Source: Candidatus Saccharicenans sp. (GTDB taxonomy: Bacteria > Acidobacteriota > Aminicenantia > Aminicenantales > Saccharicenantaceae). From it: a stretch of DNA of 64,000 nt. The notes under the pieces are model-generated. The model saw only the letters and a program-made list of their open reading frames with translations. It made no database searches and was not told the DNA's origin. Shown piece by piece: positions 16,225-24,615 of the stretch. The stretch spans positions 1-64,000 of the forward strand of contig JANLFU010000009.1 in the NCBI GenBank assembly GCA_024653215.1. The letters run 5' to 3'. The stretch's first letter is position 1, and every line of letters begins with the position of its first letter. Both the position numbers and the translations under genes were made by a program.

Positions 16225-17226
16225 ATGATCGATTTCATTTTTACTCTTGATTATGAAATTTATGGAAACGGACACGGCTCATTAAAAGAATTAGTTTATG
16301 AGCCGGCTCTGAAATTAATAGATGTTTTTAATAGGCACAAGGCCAGGCTTGTTTTTTTTATCGAAGTTGCCGAACTGGAAATTATTGAATCTGCAAGAGT
16401 AGATCCTTTTATAAATGAGGTAAAAAAGCAGATTAAATTTATCAAAGAAAGTGGCTTCGAAATTGGCCTGCATATTCATCCACAGTGGTATGAGGCCAGA
16501 TTTCAAGGTGGCAAATGGTCACTTAATAATCAAGAATATAACCTGTGTCTTCTCTCGGAAGACAGGATCGAGCAGTTACTGAATCGGGCAATAACCTACC
16601 TCAGATACCTTGTCCAAGATCACCATTTTACCCCTATTGCTTATAGGGCAGGCAATTGGTTGATAAATCCCGCAGTAAGGGTTGTCCCTGCACTTGCCAG
16701 GCAGGGAATCAAGATAGATTCATCCGTTTTTAAGGGTGGTTTTCAGCGTTCTACTGGGATTGATTATCGCAAGGCCCCTGCCGACTTATATTATTGGAAA
16801 TTCACAGATGATGCTAATATACCCGCTGAATCAGGTCTTCTCTTAGAAATTCCGATATTTACCAAAATGATTCCAACCTGGCAATTTTTACGCGGCAAAC
16901 GACTAAATCTGGAAAAGAAGGCACCTTCAGATGAAGGTTTGAAAGATAAAATATCTCGTCGTCTTAGAGATTTCCTTAGGTGGAAAGTCCCCCTTAAATT
17001 TGATTTCTGCCGATTGAATTTACAGGAACTGTTAAGCATAACAGAAGAAATCGTCACTTCTGACAGAAGATACCACCAAGGTTACAAGCCAATTGTTCTG
17101 ATCGGGCACACCAAAGACAACCCTGATATTGGTATGATTTCTGCTTTCCTTGATTACATTCGGTATAAAAATATAAGAACGGCCACATTCGAAGAAACTT
17201 ACAGGAAATTAATAGATAAAGTGTAA
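16225..17226 (+). CDS. polysaccharide deacetylase-like protein
   Basis: 333 residues. The N-terminus IDFIFTLDYEIYGNG holds the metal-binding Asp of NodB-type deacetylases, and GFEIGLHIHPQWYEA supplies the HxxH-like metal ligands. AYRAGNWLINP and KIDSSVFKGG are typical of the WalW-type branch in surface-glycan loci. No signal peptide is seen. Expected chemistry is metal-dependent removal of an N- or O-acetyl group. It lies 50 bp after the toroid protein and 2 bp before a FemAB-like gene in the same operon. It is one of three deacetylase-type domains in this cluster. Confidence 0.8.
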   Translation: MIDFIFTLDYEIYGNGHGSLKELVYEPALKLIDVFNRHKARLVFFIEVAELEIIESARVDPFINEVKKQIKFIKESGFEIGLHIHPQWYEARFQGGKWSLNNQEYNLCLLSEDRIEQLLNRAITYLRYLVQDHHFTPIAYRAGNWLINPAVRVVPALARQGIKIDSSVFKGGFQRSTGIDYRKAPADLYYWKFTDDANIPAESGLLLEIPIFTKMIPTWQFLRGKRLNLEKKAPSDEGLKDKISRRLRDFLRWKVPLKFDFCRLNLQELLSITEEIVTSDRRYHQGYKPIVLIGHTKDNPDIGMISAFLDYIRYKNIRTATFEETYRKLIDKV

Positions 17227-17228
17227 CC

Positions 17229-18218
17229 ATGATAGTTAAATCCATTCCGATCAATTGGCACCAAGATTTACCAATATTCGCCTCGGAAAACTTTCTCCGA
17301 GCGGTAAGCGATGAGTATGGATGGCTGGGCGGATTTGATGAAAGAGGCCAGCTGTTATGTGTTCTCCCATATACCATAATTAGGAAAGCCTTCGTCAAAT
17401 TGGTAAGATTCAGGGTTGAGACGGTACCCTTAAAAGAAGATTTAAATCTAGATGAAGAAAAGGCTTTTCTTAATGGTGTTATAAACTACCTTAAGAAGCT
17501 AGGAGCAGATATCATTATTCCTGCCACTACTAATACAATTTTTAAATGCTTCCCAGATGGAGCTATAGCTGCGCCATACGGCACGTTCAAGATCGACCTG
17601 ACACAAAATGAAGAAACCATCTGGAAAGAAATGAGCGAGAGTCACAGGCGTAAAATCAGGCAGGCAGAAAAGAGCGGGATCGTTATCCGAAACGGAATCG
17701 AATACGCTGAGGCTGCCTATAAAGTCATCAAAGATACCTTCAGACGATCAAAACTCGGTTTCATGAAATTATCAGATTTCCAAAAATACCTATCTGGACT
17801 AGGGAAGAACGTAATGATATCGGTAGCGGAGTATAAGCACAAGATACAAGCCTGCCTGGTGATACCGTTCAGTCAGTATTCTGCTTATTATGTATATGGA
17901 GGGAGCACCCAGGAGCCGTCACCAGGGGCAACAAATCTACTTCACTGGCAAGCCATCAGGCATTTCAAGCAACTTGGAGTCAGGTATTATGATTTTGTTG
18001 GCGTCAGGCTTGAGCCAGAGAAGGGTTCCAAGCAGGAAGGTTTAAGTCAGTACAAAGAAAGATTCGGAGGAAAGTTATATAAAGGATATATCTGGAAATA
18101 TGCTCTTAATCGTCCTGGATACCTCCTCTATTCACTGGGTATTAAGTTATTAAGGGGAGGCGATATCGTTGACGCAGAAAAACATAAATTGGGCAAGGTC
18201 AAGATGGATAGAAATTAA
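17229..18218 (+). CDS. FemAB-like GNAT-fold transferase
   Basis: A 329-residue FemAB-like protein (Acetyltransf_6). The marker blocks are a Ser/Arg-rich SESHRRKIRQAEKSGI, ACLVIPFSQYSAYYVYGGST, PGATNLLHWQAIRHFKQLGV, and YYDFVGVRLEPEKG...LSQYKERFGGKLYKGY. It is distinct in sequence from the FemAB-like protein at 10576. It starts 2 bases after the stop of the deacetylase gene, so coupling is likely. It ends 3 bp from the convergent SDR gene at 18222. Acyl or aminoacyl transfer onto the glycan is likely but not shown. Confidence 0.8.
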   Translation: MIVKSIPINWHQDLPIFASENFLRAVSDEYGWLGGFDERGQLLCVLPYTIIRKAFVKLVRFRVETVPLKEDLNLDEEKAFLNGVINYLKKLGADIIIPATTNTIFKCFPDGAIAAPYGTFKIDLTQNEETIWKEMSESHRRKIRQAEKSGIVIRNGIEYAEAAYKVIKDTFRRSKLGFMKLSDFQKYLSGLGKNVMISVAEYKHKIQACLVIPFSQYSAYYVYGGSTQEPSPGATNLLHWQAIRHFKQLGVRYYDFVGVRLEPEKGSKQEGLSQYKERFGGKLYKGYIWKYALNRPGYLLYSLGIKLLRGGDIVDAEKHKLGKVKMDRN

Positions 18219-18221
18219 TAT

Positions 18222-19295
18222 TCAGTTCTTTTTCAGATTTCTACAGTATTCAAAAAAAGTCTTAAGTCCTTCTTCTGTTGAAACTCTCGGTTTCCATCCA
18301 GTTAGCTGCTTGAGCTTCATATTACTATAATAGGTTTTTTTCCAGTAAGCTGCCCATTCCCGGTAAGTATAAACAGGTGGAATCTGTCCGGAAGACCACC
18401 TTGAAAACTTTTCCCAGAATATGCAAAAGAGCAAGCTCATAAACTTAGGAATATAAATTGATCTTATGTTTTTTACATACTTCTTGTAAAGACGCAAAAA
18501 CTTACGGCTACTGGGCAGGTTATCATCAACTATATTAAATATTTGCCCTTCCAGCTCAGGGACCAGGCCACATAGCATGATAGCCTCGGCACAGTTGGCC
18601 ACATAAGATAATGGCAAGGGATTAGAACCGCCCAAATGAAGAAAAGGTCCAAATGAGTCTATCCCAACCCTGCCTGGTATAAAACACTTTCCCGGCCCAT
18701 AAACCGTGCCGGGCCTGACGATAACATACGGCAGCCCCTTTTCCCGACCATAATTAATTACAAGTTCATCTTGTTTGACCTTCCCGTAACAATAGGCCTC
18801 CGCTCTGGATTCCGGGGACGCTTCCACGGGGCAAGTTTCATCCAATATCTTTTCTGTTTTTTTATTTAAGTTAGTGTAGACAGCGAAACTACTTACATTA
18901 ACCAGCCGCTTAAGGCAGCCGTGCCGCAGGCTGGCTTCTATCAAGTTTTTCGTAGTTACCACCGAATTTAGATATGCTTCAGAAAAAGACTTGGTACCCG
19001 TTCCGGCCGCCAGATGATATATGACTTTCACTCCCTCCGTAATCTCATAGCAGTCATCTGCTCTCAGTAGATTACCGAGTGCTATCGTGCATTTATCCTG
19101 TCCTTTTTCTCTATGAATTATGGATTTTAATCCAGAAAGATCGCTGGTCTCCCTTGCCAAGCACCTGATATTAGAATACCCCTTTTTTATGAGCTCTCCC
19201 ACCAAGTACCGCCCTATAAAGCCAGCGGCACCTGTTACAAGGATAAGGTCATCCGAACCAATTATAAATTCTCTATTTTTGTTACTTATTTCCAT
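18222..19295 (-). CDS. NAD-dependent epimerase/dehydratase (extended SDR)
   Basis: A 357-residue extended short-chain dehydrogenase. The NAD-binding motif is LVTGAAGFIGRYL (residues about 18-30), with YHLAAGTGTK, NVSSFAVYTN and the catalytic YCYGK (YxxxK). YVIVRPGTVYGPG is the usual extended-SDR block before the substrate domain. It would modify a nucleotide-linked sugar. The exact reaction cannot be told; relatives include UDP-glucose 4-epimerase and 4-ketoreductases. It is the last gene of a minus-strand run starting with the PKD proteins at 27.7 kb. Confidence 0.87.
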   Translation of the reverse strand: MEISNKNREFIIGSDDLILVTGAAGFIGRYLVGELIKKGYSNIRCLARETSDLSGLKSIIHREKGQDKCTIALGNLLRADDCYEITEGVKVIYHLAAGTGTKSFSEAYLNSVVTTKNLIEASLRHGCLKRLVNVSSFAVYTNLNKKTEKILDETCPVEASPESRAEAYCYGKVKQDELVINYGREKGLPYVIVRPGTVYGPGKCFIPGRVGIDSFGPFLHLGGSNPLPLSYVANCAEAIMLCGLVPELEGQIFNIVDDNLPSSRKFLRLYKKYVKNIRSIYIPKFMSLLFCIFWEKFSRWSSGQIPPVYTYREWAAYWKKTYYSNMKLKQLTGWKPRVSTEEGLKTFFEYCRNLKKN

Positions 19296-19359
19296 TTGTT
19301 TTTCTCGTTACTTGCTCATCTTATATAACAATTATTGCTCATAACTCATTAAATATTTT

Positions 19360-20427
19360 TCAAGTCTCATTTTCCAAAGACTTCAAACAGGCCAGAAACC
19401 CTGCACATAAATTATCAATATGCCCTCTGGTTAATATTTCTTTCCGGGCATTATGACTTAATTTTTCTCTGAGATCATCATCAGCCAAAAGCAGTGATAA
19501 CTTTTCAGCCAGAGCAACTATGTCCCCTTTTGGAACCATAAATCCGTTTACCCCATCCTTAAAATACATAATTTCCGGACCATGATCTACATCTTCCGTG
19601 ACAAGGGGTAAACCACAGTACATAGAATCAACTATTCCTAGACCCACAGCTCCCGGGATACAACAGACATCACACGCAGAAAGAACTTCCAATACCTCTT
19701 TTCCATATAATGGCCCGAGATAAAATATCCGCGAGTTACCTTTAGACTTTTTTTCTAATATCCCATCTACATCAGGACCAATTATTATCAGGCCGAAGTC
19801 TTTATTGGTAATTAATTCAAAAGCTTCCAGCAAATCGACTATCCTTTTGCGTAAATCAATTTTACCTGAATAAACTATGTTCCTCTTTGTATGGATATTA
19901 TATCGAAGCAAAACCTCCTTCCTAATACCTGACATAGGGGAATAACCGGTAAGATTAAGAGTGTTATTGGCGACAAAAGATTTTGATCGGTGGTTTTTTA
20001 ACAGATATTTTTTCAGATCTTCAGAATATAAAATTATTCTGTCGCACAATGCATGTTCAATATGATGGGCAATTCTACTTATCAAGTCCTCCTTGTGCTG
20101 TAAATTAATACCATGAGTCCAGGTTATGGGCTTATTACCTGTGGCTCTGAGATATAGCAAAAAGGGGAAAAAATACCTTTCTCTATGATTTATGAATAGA
20201 ATGTTTGCCCAGGGCCGATTGGGCTTTATTAATTTTATTAAAGAAGACAAAGAGAATAATGATTTAATTGATGGAAAATCTATTGAATGGGCACATCCCG
20301 GCTCATAATCTTGATAGATAACTGTCAAATAATATCCAAATTTTTTAAGATAGTCATAAAGGTAATTGTAAAGACCAATTCTATAATGCTGAACTTTACC
20401 GCCATGAAACAGAAAGACTGTCTTCAT
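19360..20427 (-). CDS. glycosyltransferase family 4-like protein
   Basis: 355 residues with a GT-B layout. The N-terminus is KTVFLFHGGKVQHYRIGLYN; the C-terminal nucleotide-sugar domain shows VYSGKIDLRKRIVDLLEAF, IIGPDVDGI, IFYLGPLYGKEVLEVL and the EX7E-like block GLGIVDSMYCGLPLVTEDVD. It transfers a sugar to a lipid-linked repeat unit at the cytoplasmic face. It overlaps the upstream Gfo/Idh/MocA gene by 4 bases. Donor and acceptor are unknown. Confidence 0.85.
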   Translation of the reverse strand: MKTVFLFHGGKVQHYRIGLYNYLYDYLKKFGYYLTVIYQDYEPGCAHSIDFPSIKSLFSLSSLIKLIKPNRPWANILFINHRERYFFPFLLYLRATGNKPITWTHGINLQHKEDLISRIAHHIEHALCDRIILYSEDLKKYLLKNHRSKSFVANNTLNLTGYSPMSGIRKEVLLRYNIHTKRNIVYSGKIDLRKRIVDLLEAFELITNKDFGLIIIGPDVDGILEKKSKGNSRIFYLGPLYGKEVLEVLSACDVCCIPGAVGLGIVDSMYCGLPLVTEDVDHGPEIMYFKDGVNGFMVPKGDIVALAEKLSLLLADDDLREKLSHNARKEILTRGHIDNLCAGFLACLKSLENET

Positions 20428-21545
20428 TGAACTGCAGGTGGCTTTTTTGGCTGCGTGTCTGAATAAATTTGATGTATTATTGAATCGATTATTCTTGAGC
20501 TTAATAAAATCTGTTCGTATGAAATCGGCGGTAGGGAATTGCGTTCAATAGATTGATAGAAAAGATTAATTAGATTATACAATCCCCTTTTCATCTGAAA
20601 TTGTCTTCTCATAAAAAGCTTTATGTTGTCAAACATATTTTTTCTATACTGACGGGCCAGATTATTAAGGGGCAAAGTCTTTTCTAAATAGCTCTTATAG
20701 GTTGAACCTTTAATCTTAATAAGAGCATGGTGGTCCTGATCTAAAACCAATCCATTTTTGCTTCCGTAAAGGGAAAATTGCCTGATTGGCGGCCTTATTT
20801 GTGTAGAAAAGGTAAGATAGGCTGTAGTCCCTGTATTATCTTTAATTATTGCTCTCAATTCATCCTTAAGCTCAAATTCTCCCAGGTCTAAAAGGAACTT
20901 ACTTGTAAAACCTATCGCATAAACCTCAACGTCTTTAGGATCTAAGAATTCGCATATTTTCATCACCGCATGAGGTATGATATTTTGAATTAGTTGCCCT
21001 GGTAATTTCCATAACCAGTGAGATCGATTCATCAAAAAAACCTTCGCAAATCTCTTGTCACCCAGGTCATAGCAATAATAACAATCCATATGATAAGGGG
21101 GTTCTCCCAACCAGCCTTCGGATACCAGCTTCCTCATCCAAATAGCTATGTGAGAGAACTGCTCGTCTGTCCCTACTGTGATTTTAAGATTTTTACTTTG
21201 CGCCAAGTCTAATAATTCTTTTGCTTCTTTAGCATTCAACGTAAATGGTTTCTCTATGAAAACGTGACAACCTGCACTGAAGCATATCTTGGCTATCTCA
21301 AAATGGCTCTGAGGCGGTGTAGTGATATGCACCACATCAGGCTTTTCTTTTTTGACCATTTCATTTATATCGTCATAGAAAGCCTGTGCCCCATATCGTT
21401 CTGCCAACTGCTTGGCCATCAGGATTTCCGTATCGCAAGTAGCCACAAGCTTGCCGTCATTTATGGTTCTTATGATTTCGGCATGCGCCTCGGCAATTTT
21501 CCCGCAGCCTATAATCGCAACTTTAATCGACTCCTTCTTACCCAT
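20424..21545 (-). CDS. Gfo/Idh/MocA-family oxidoreductase
   Basis: 373 residues. The Rossmann start is VAIIGCGKIAEAHAEII, with VHITTPPQSHFEIA and the family's EKP motif in GCHVFIEKPFTLNAKEA. The C-terminal part is the alpha/beta substrate domain. Family members oxidise or reduce sugars and sugar nucleotides with NAD(P)(H). This copy is AT-rich and not a close match to the second family member at 42085, so a separate sugar substrate is likely. Its end overlaps the next gene by 4 bases. Confidence 0.87.
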   Translation of the reverse strand: MGKKESIKVAIIGCGKIAEAHAEIIRTINDGKLVATCDTEILMAKQLAERYGAQAFYDDINEMVKKEKPDVVHITTPPQSHFEIAKICFSAGCHVFIEKPFTLNAKEAKELLDLAQSKNLKITVGTDEQFSHIAIWMRKLVSEGWLGEPPYHMDCYYCYDLGDKRFAKVFLMNRSHWLWKLPGQLIQNIIPHAVMKICEFLDPKDVEVYAIGFTSKFLLDLGEFELKDELRAIIKDNTGTTAYLTFSTQIRPPIRQFSLYGSKNGLVLDQDHHALIKIKGSTYKSYLEKTLPLNNLARQYRKNMFDNIKLFMRRQFQMKRGLYNLINLFYQSIERNSLPPISYEQILLSSRIIDSIIHQIYSDTQPKKPPAVQ

Positions 21546-21622
21546 ATCTTTATTTCTTTTGATTAAATTTTATTCTATAACGATTCATTATTAATACCAT
21601 AATCTTAGTTTCTTTGCTTTAA

Positions 21623-22591
21623 TCATTTTCTCTTTATAAATTTCTTTCCTTGCATCCGAAGCAAAGCCTTTCTTATCGACTTCCTTAAATAAATGTCTTC
21701 TGCAGCTCTTAATGACCTTTCAAAATTTATCCTCTGAAGATTCCATTGGATTACATCAGATAATATTCCATACGTCCCAAAAGAAATATCAACAAACTCT
21801 TTAGCCTTTTCAAAATATTCTAATGATATATTCCGGTCATTAAATGGAAATGCAAATAAAGAATAGTCCAGATCAAGAACCTCCTTAATAAAAAATACGC
21901 TGTTTCTTGTTTGTTCAATTTGTTCTTCAATACTTAATTCAACAAAATTAGGATGATCCTTACTGTGGGCTCCAAAATAAAAGCCCATCCTCTTCATTTC
22001 TTGTAATTGCTGAATTGTTAAATATGGTTTCTTATTATTTAAATATTCGTCCCAACTGATTTCGTTAATTGCCGCGATCTTGTCCAGCATATCCCTATTC
22101 TTGTAGCTAATATTTTGGATAAATTTAACTTTAGCCTCCAAAGAAAATTCTTTAGGAATTATGGGCTCCGTTATCAAATCCTTTTTTCTTTTTAATAATA
22201 AGGCGATTAATAAACTCGCCTTATTCTTATAACAAAGGTTCTTATTGTCGATAAAATCTGAACATATAAAAAAAATGCCCGGAATCCCTTTTTTATATAG
22301 AATAGGGGCAATAACATAAAAACATTCAGAATATCCGTCATCAAATGTAATTATGAAACTATTTTTTTTTAAGCTTTTACCTCTATAAACAAAATCAATT
22401 ATTTGATCAAGCCCTATTGAATTAAATCTTCTGCAAAAGAACTCAATATCTTTTATGAAATTAGAAACGTTTTTATATGGATAGAGGTGTAATATATGTG
22501 GCAAATACTCGTCGCTGATAACATGATAGTAAGGTACAAGTGGATTAATCTTTGATAATAATTCAATAAATTTTAAGATAACACCGCTCAT
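21623..22591 (-). CDS. polysaccharide deacetylase (NodB-type)
   Basis: 322 residues. The hallmark FIITFDDGYSECFYVIAPIL contains the Asp-Asp pair of the NodB motif, and MKRMGFYFGAHSKDHPNF gives the HxxxH metal ligands (His-Ser-Lys-Asp-His). No signal peptide is apparent. It lies 21 bp downstream of the second PKD/beta-helix gene and upstream of the Gfo/Idh/MocA gene. It probably N- or O-deacetylates the growing glycan. It is one of three such domains in the cluster and the most canonical. Confidence 0.87.
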   Translation of the reverse strand: MSGVILKFIELLSKINPLVPYYHVISDEYLPHILHLYPYKNVSNFIKDIEFFCRRFNSIGLDQIIDFVYRGKSLKKNSFIITFDDGYSECFYVIAPILYKKGIPGIFFICSDFIDNKNLCYKNKASLLIALLLKRKKDLITEPIIPKEFSLEAKVKFIQNISYKNRDMLDKIAAINEISWDEYLNNKKPYLTIQQLQEMKRMGFYFGAHSKDHPNFVELSIEEQIEQTRNSVFFIKEVLDLDYSLFAFPFNDRNISLEYFEKAKEFVDISFGTYGILSDVIQWNLQRINFERSLRAAEDIYLRKSIRKALLRMQGKKFIKRK

Positions 22592-22612
22592 GGGGTCTTA
22601 ATCTTTGGTAAC

Positions 22613-24484
22613 TCAATCCCCTAAGATAGTTCTAAGGGGATGGGGATAGATATATGGGGTATAATAAAGCTCCCACCTTCCATTCTTCCATCTGTATAAC
22701 TTGTTCTCATCAGTTGACCACCAGGCCACACCTTCTTTAGAACAGGAAGATGGGCGTTGTGACATTAGGCCTACACCTACTCCAGAAGAGCCATTAAATT
22801 TTATGTTGTGTTTCCAATAATGCAAATCCTCGGTAGGAACATAATATCCTTCATCCGAATAATATAATTGCGAACCGGTATATGGGAAATCTGCAATTAA
22901 AACAGAGCCGTTCCTGTAATTATTGAAAACATAACTGTCTGATACATGCTGGGGCTGCCCATCTGGCGCGTGTGCTGGTGGATTGTTGCTATCATAGTAT
23001 TCCTCGCTTGCTGATATTGTGGAAGAGCCACTCGACTGTGTTATTTTGTTATTGTAAAAAAGATTTCGTCCAGCACGCATATCAATAAGACGCATGCCAA
23101 AAGCGGCGTATATCTCATTACCATAGCCCTCAAACCCCATAGCTGCAGACCATGCCGTAGGCTGATTACCATGAACATCAACAACTGGATAATAACCACT
23201 TGACTGGACATCAAAATATAGAGTGTTATATCGAAGAGCCAGTCGACCAGCAGCCTCAAGATAAAAGAAATCATCATTATGTGCCCTGATAAAATTGTCT
23301 TCCATATAGAAATTATTGGCAGAACCAAAAGTAAATATTTCGTTAGACCATGTTATGCTGTCTAAAGCATAGAATCTAAATCGTCCCGGTGTATCAAAAT
23401 GATTGTTATCAGCAACACCCCAAAAATAACCATATATCCACCAAATATTTCCACCAGAAACCACATTATCCCACTTTGTGTGGTCTATCCTGATTTTAGT
23501 TTGGTGGTAACTCGTTGGATTTCTTAAAAGTAATCCCCCCGTCCCTGATTTATTATTAAGGTTGAATGTAAATCCTGTTAATCTAAATGGCTGATCCCCT
23601 TCCGGAGAGCTGGGCTCATATGTGATAAAATAGCCCCCTGGATTCATAATTTCACCTGTCCCGTTATAGTTACAAGTAATCACTGTGCTATCAATTCCCA
23701 TCCCTTTAAGTGTTATCCCTTTTCTTATAATTAAATTTTTATCCCATGTAGCCCTCCCCGCTGGTACTATAACCGTATCCCCAGGATTCGCTTCCGCGAT
23801 CGCAGCTTGAACGTCAGATAATGAACAACTTTTTGCTCTTATTGTATCAATAGGAGACTTACCTACTTCGATATATTTTGTTTTCTTATCTGAATTATAA
23901 TTATCTTCAATCTCAAGCGTTACGGCATACTTCCCTTCTACAAAAAATGTTTTCACCGGATTCGCTAACAGGCTTATTCCAAAATATCCAAATTTCCAAG
24001 TCCTCTTTATTGGCACACCCGAAGATTTATCATAAAACTTTATTGGAACTCCAGCCTTTGGGTTTTGTGGCTCATAAATAAAATCAGCCACAAGTTTTTC
24101 TGATATCGAGTCGCTCTTAGATAAAATTAAAATATATTTACCTTTTGTTTTTGTTTTTTCCCCTTTTGATATTTTTAACGTAATATAATAAATAGATGGC
24201 TTATGATATACATGAACTGGGTTAATACAATCACAAATCAACCCGTCGCCAAAATTCCATAAACAATTTTCCGGATCGCCAATTGACGCATTATAAAACT
24301 TAATTTCTTGACCTATTCTTGGTATTACTGGATAAAAATAAAAATTAGGCTCCAAAATCTCACTCTTTGGATTAAGCCTAACATACTCGTTTTTTTGAGC
24401 TATACTTACAATATTAGCTTCAGAAGATAGTGATAAGGGCAATAATAAGTAAACAAAAAAGATATACTTTGAATTTCTAAGCAT
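22613..24484 (-). CDS. secreted protein with two degenerate PKD domains and a right-handed beta-helix domain
   Basis: 623 residues. The N-terminus is a signal peptide (to about residue 24). Two PKD-like beta-sandwich domains follow (residues about 45-125 and 130-205). The first keeps LWNFGDG, the second has lost it (WKFGYFG). From residue 223 to the end (401 residues) it is a parallel beta-helix domain starting DVQAAIAEANPGDTVIVPAG. That part is almost identical to the C-terminus of the neighbouring gene at 24616; the only difference I can see is Ser versus Arg in the SAxEEYY segment. Expected to be surface or secreted and to bind or process polysaccharide. The N-terminal third is clearly more diverged than the C-terminus. 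Confidence 0.82.
   Translation of the reverse strand: MLRNSKYIFFVYLLLPLSLSSEANIVSIAQKNEYVRLNPKSEILEPNFYFYPVIPRIGQEIKFYNASIGDPENCLWNFGDGLICDCINPVHVYHKPSIYYITLKISKGEKTKTKGKYILILSKSDSISEKLVADFIYEPQNPKAGVPIKFYDKSSGVPIKRTWKFGYFGISLLANPVKTFFVEGKYAVTLEIEDNYNSDKKTKYIEVGKSPIDTIRAKSCSLSDVQAAIAEANPGDTVIVPAGRATWDKNLIIRKGITLKGMGIDSTVITCNYNGTGEIMNPGGYFITYEPSSPEGDQPFRLTGFTFNLNNKSGTGGLLLRNPTSYHQTKIRIDHTKWDNVVSGGNIWWIYGYFWGVADNNHFDTPGRFRFYALDSITWSNEIFTFGSANNFYMEDNFIRAHNDDFFYLEAAGRLALRYNTLYFDVQSSGYYPVVDVHGNQPTAWSAAMGFEGYGNEIYAAFGMRLIDMRAGRNLFYNNKITQSSGSSTISASEEYYDSNNPPAHAPDGQPQHVSDSYVFNNYRNGSVLIADFPYTGSQLYYSDEGYYVPTEDLHYWKHNIKFNGSSGVGVGLMSQRPSSCSKEGVAWWSTDENKLYRWKNGRWELYYTPYIYPHPLRTILGD
22615..23817. repeat. 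1,203-bp near-identical direct repeat, copy A
   Basis: Matches 24618-25820 at a constant offset of 2,003 bp with no indels. The one clear mismatch is G at 23006 versus T at 25009. Identity begins at the last base of the stop codon and ends at the first residues of the beta-helix domain. Confidence 0.93.
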
Positions 24485-24615
24485 TAATGTTTTACATAAA
24501 TAACAATTTTATATGTTATTATAATACAAATAATACAATATTAAATCAAATAATATTTAACTAATGAATATAAAGATATTTTATTTGTTGATTTCTTTTT
24601 CAGACGAGAACTCAA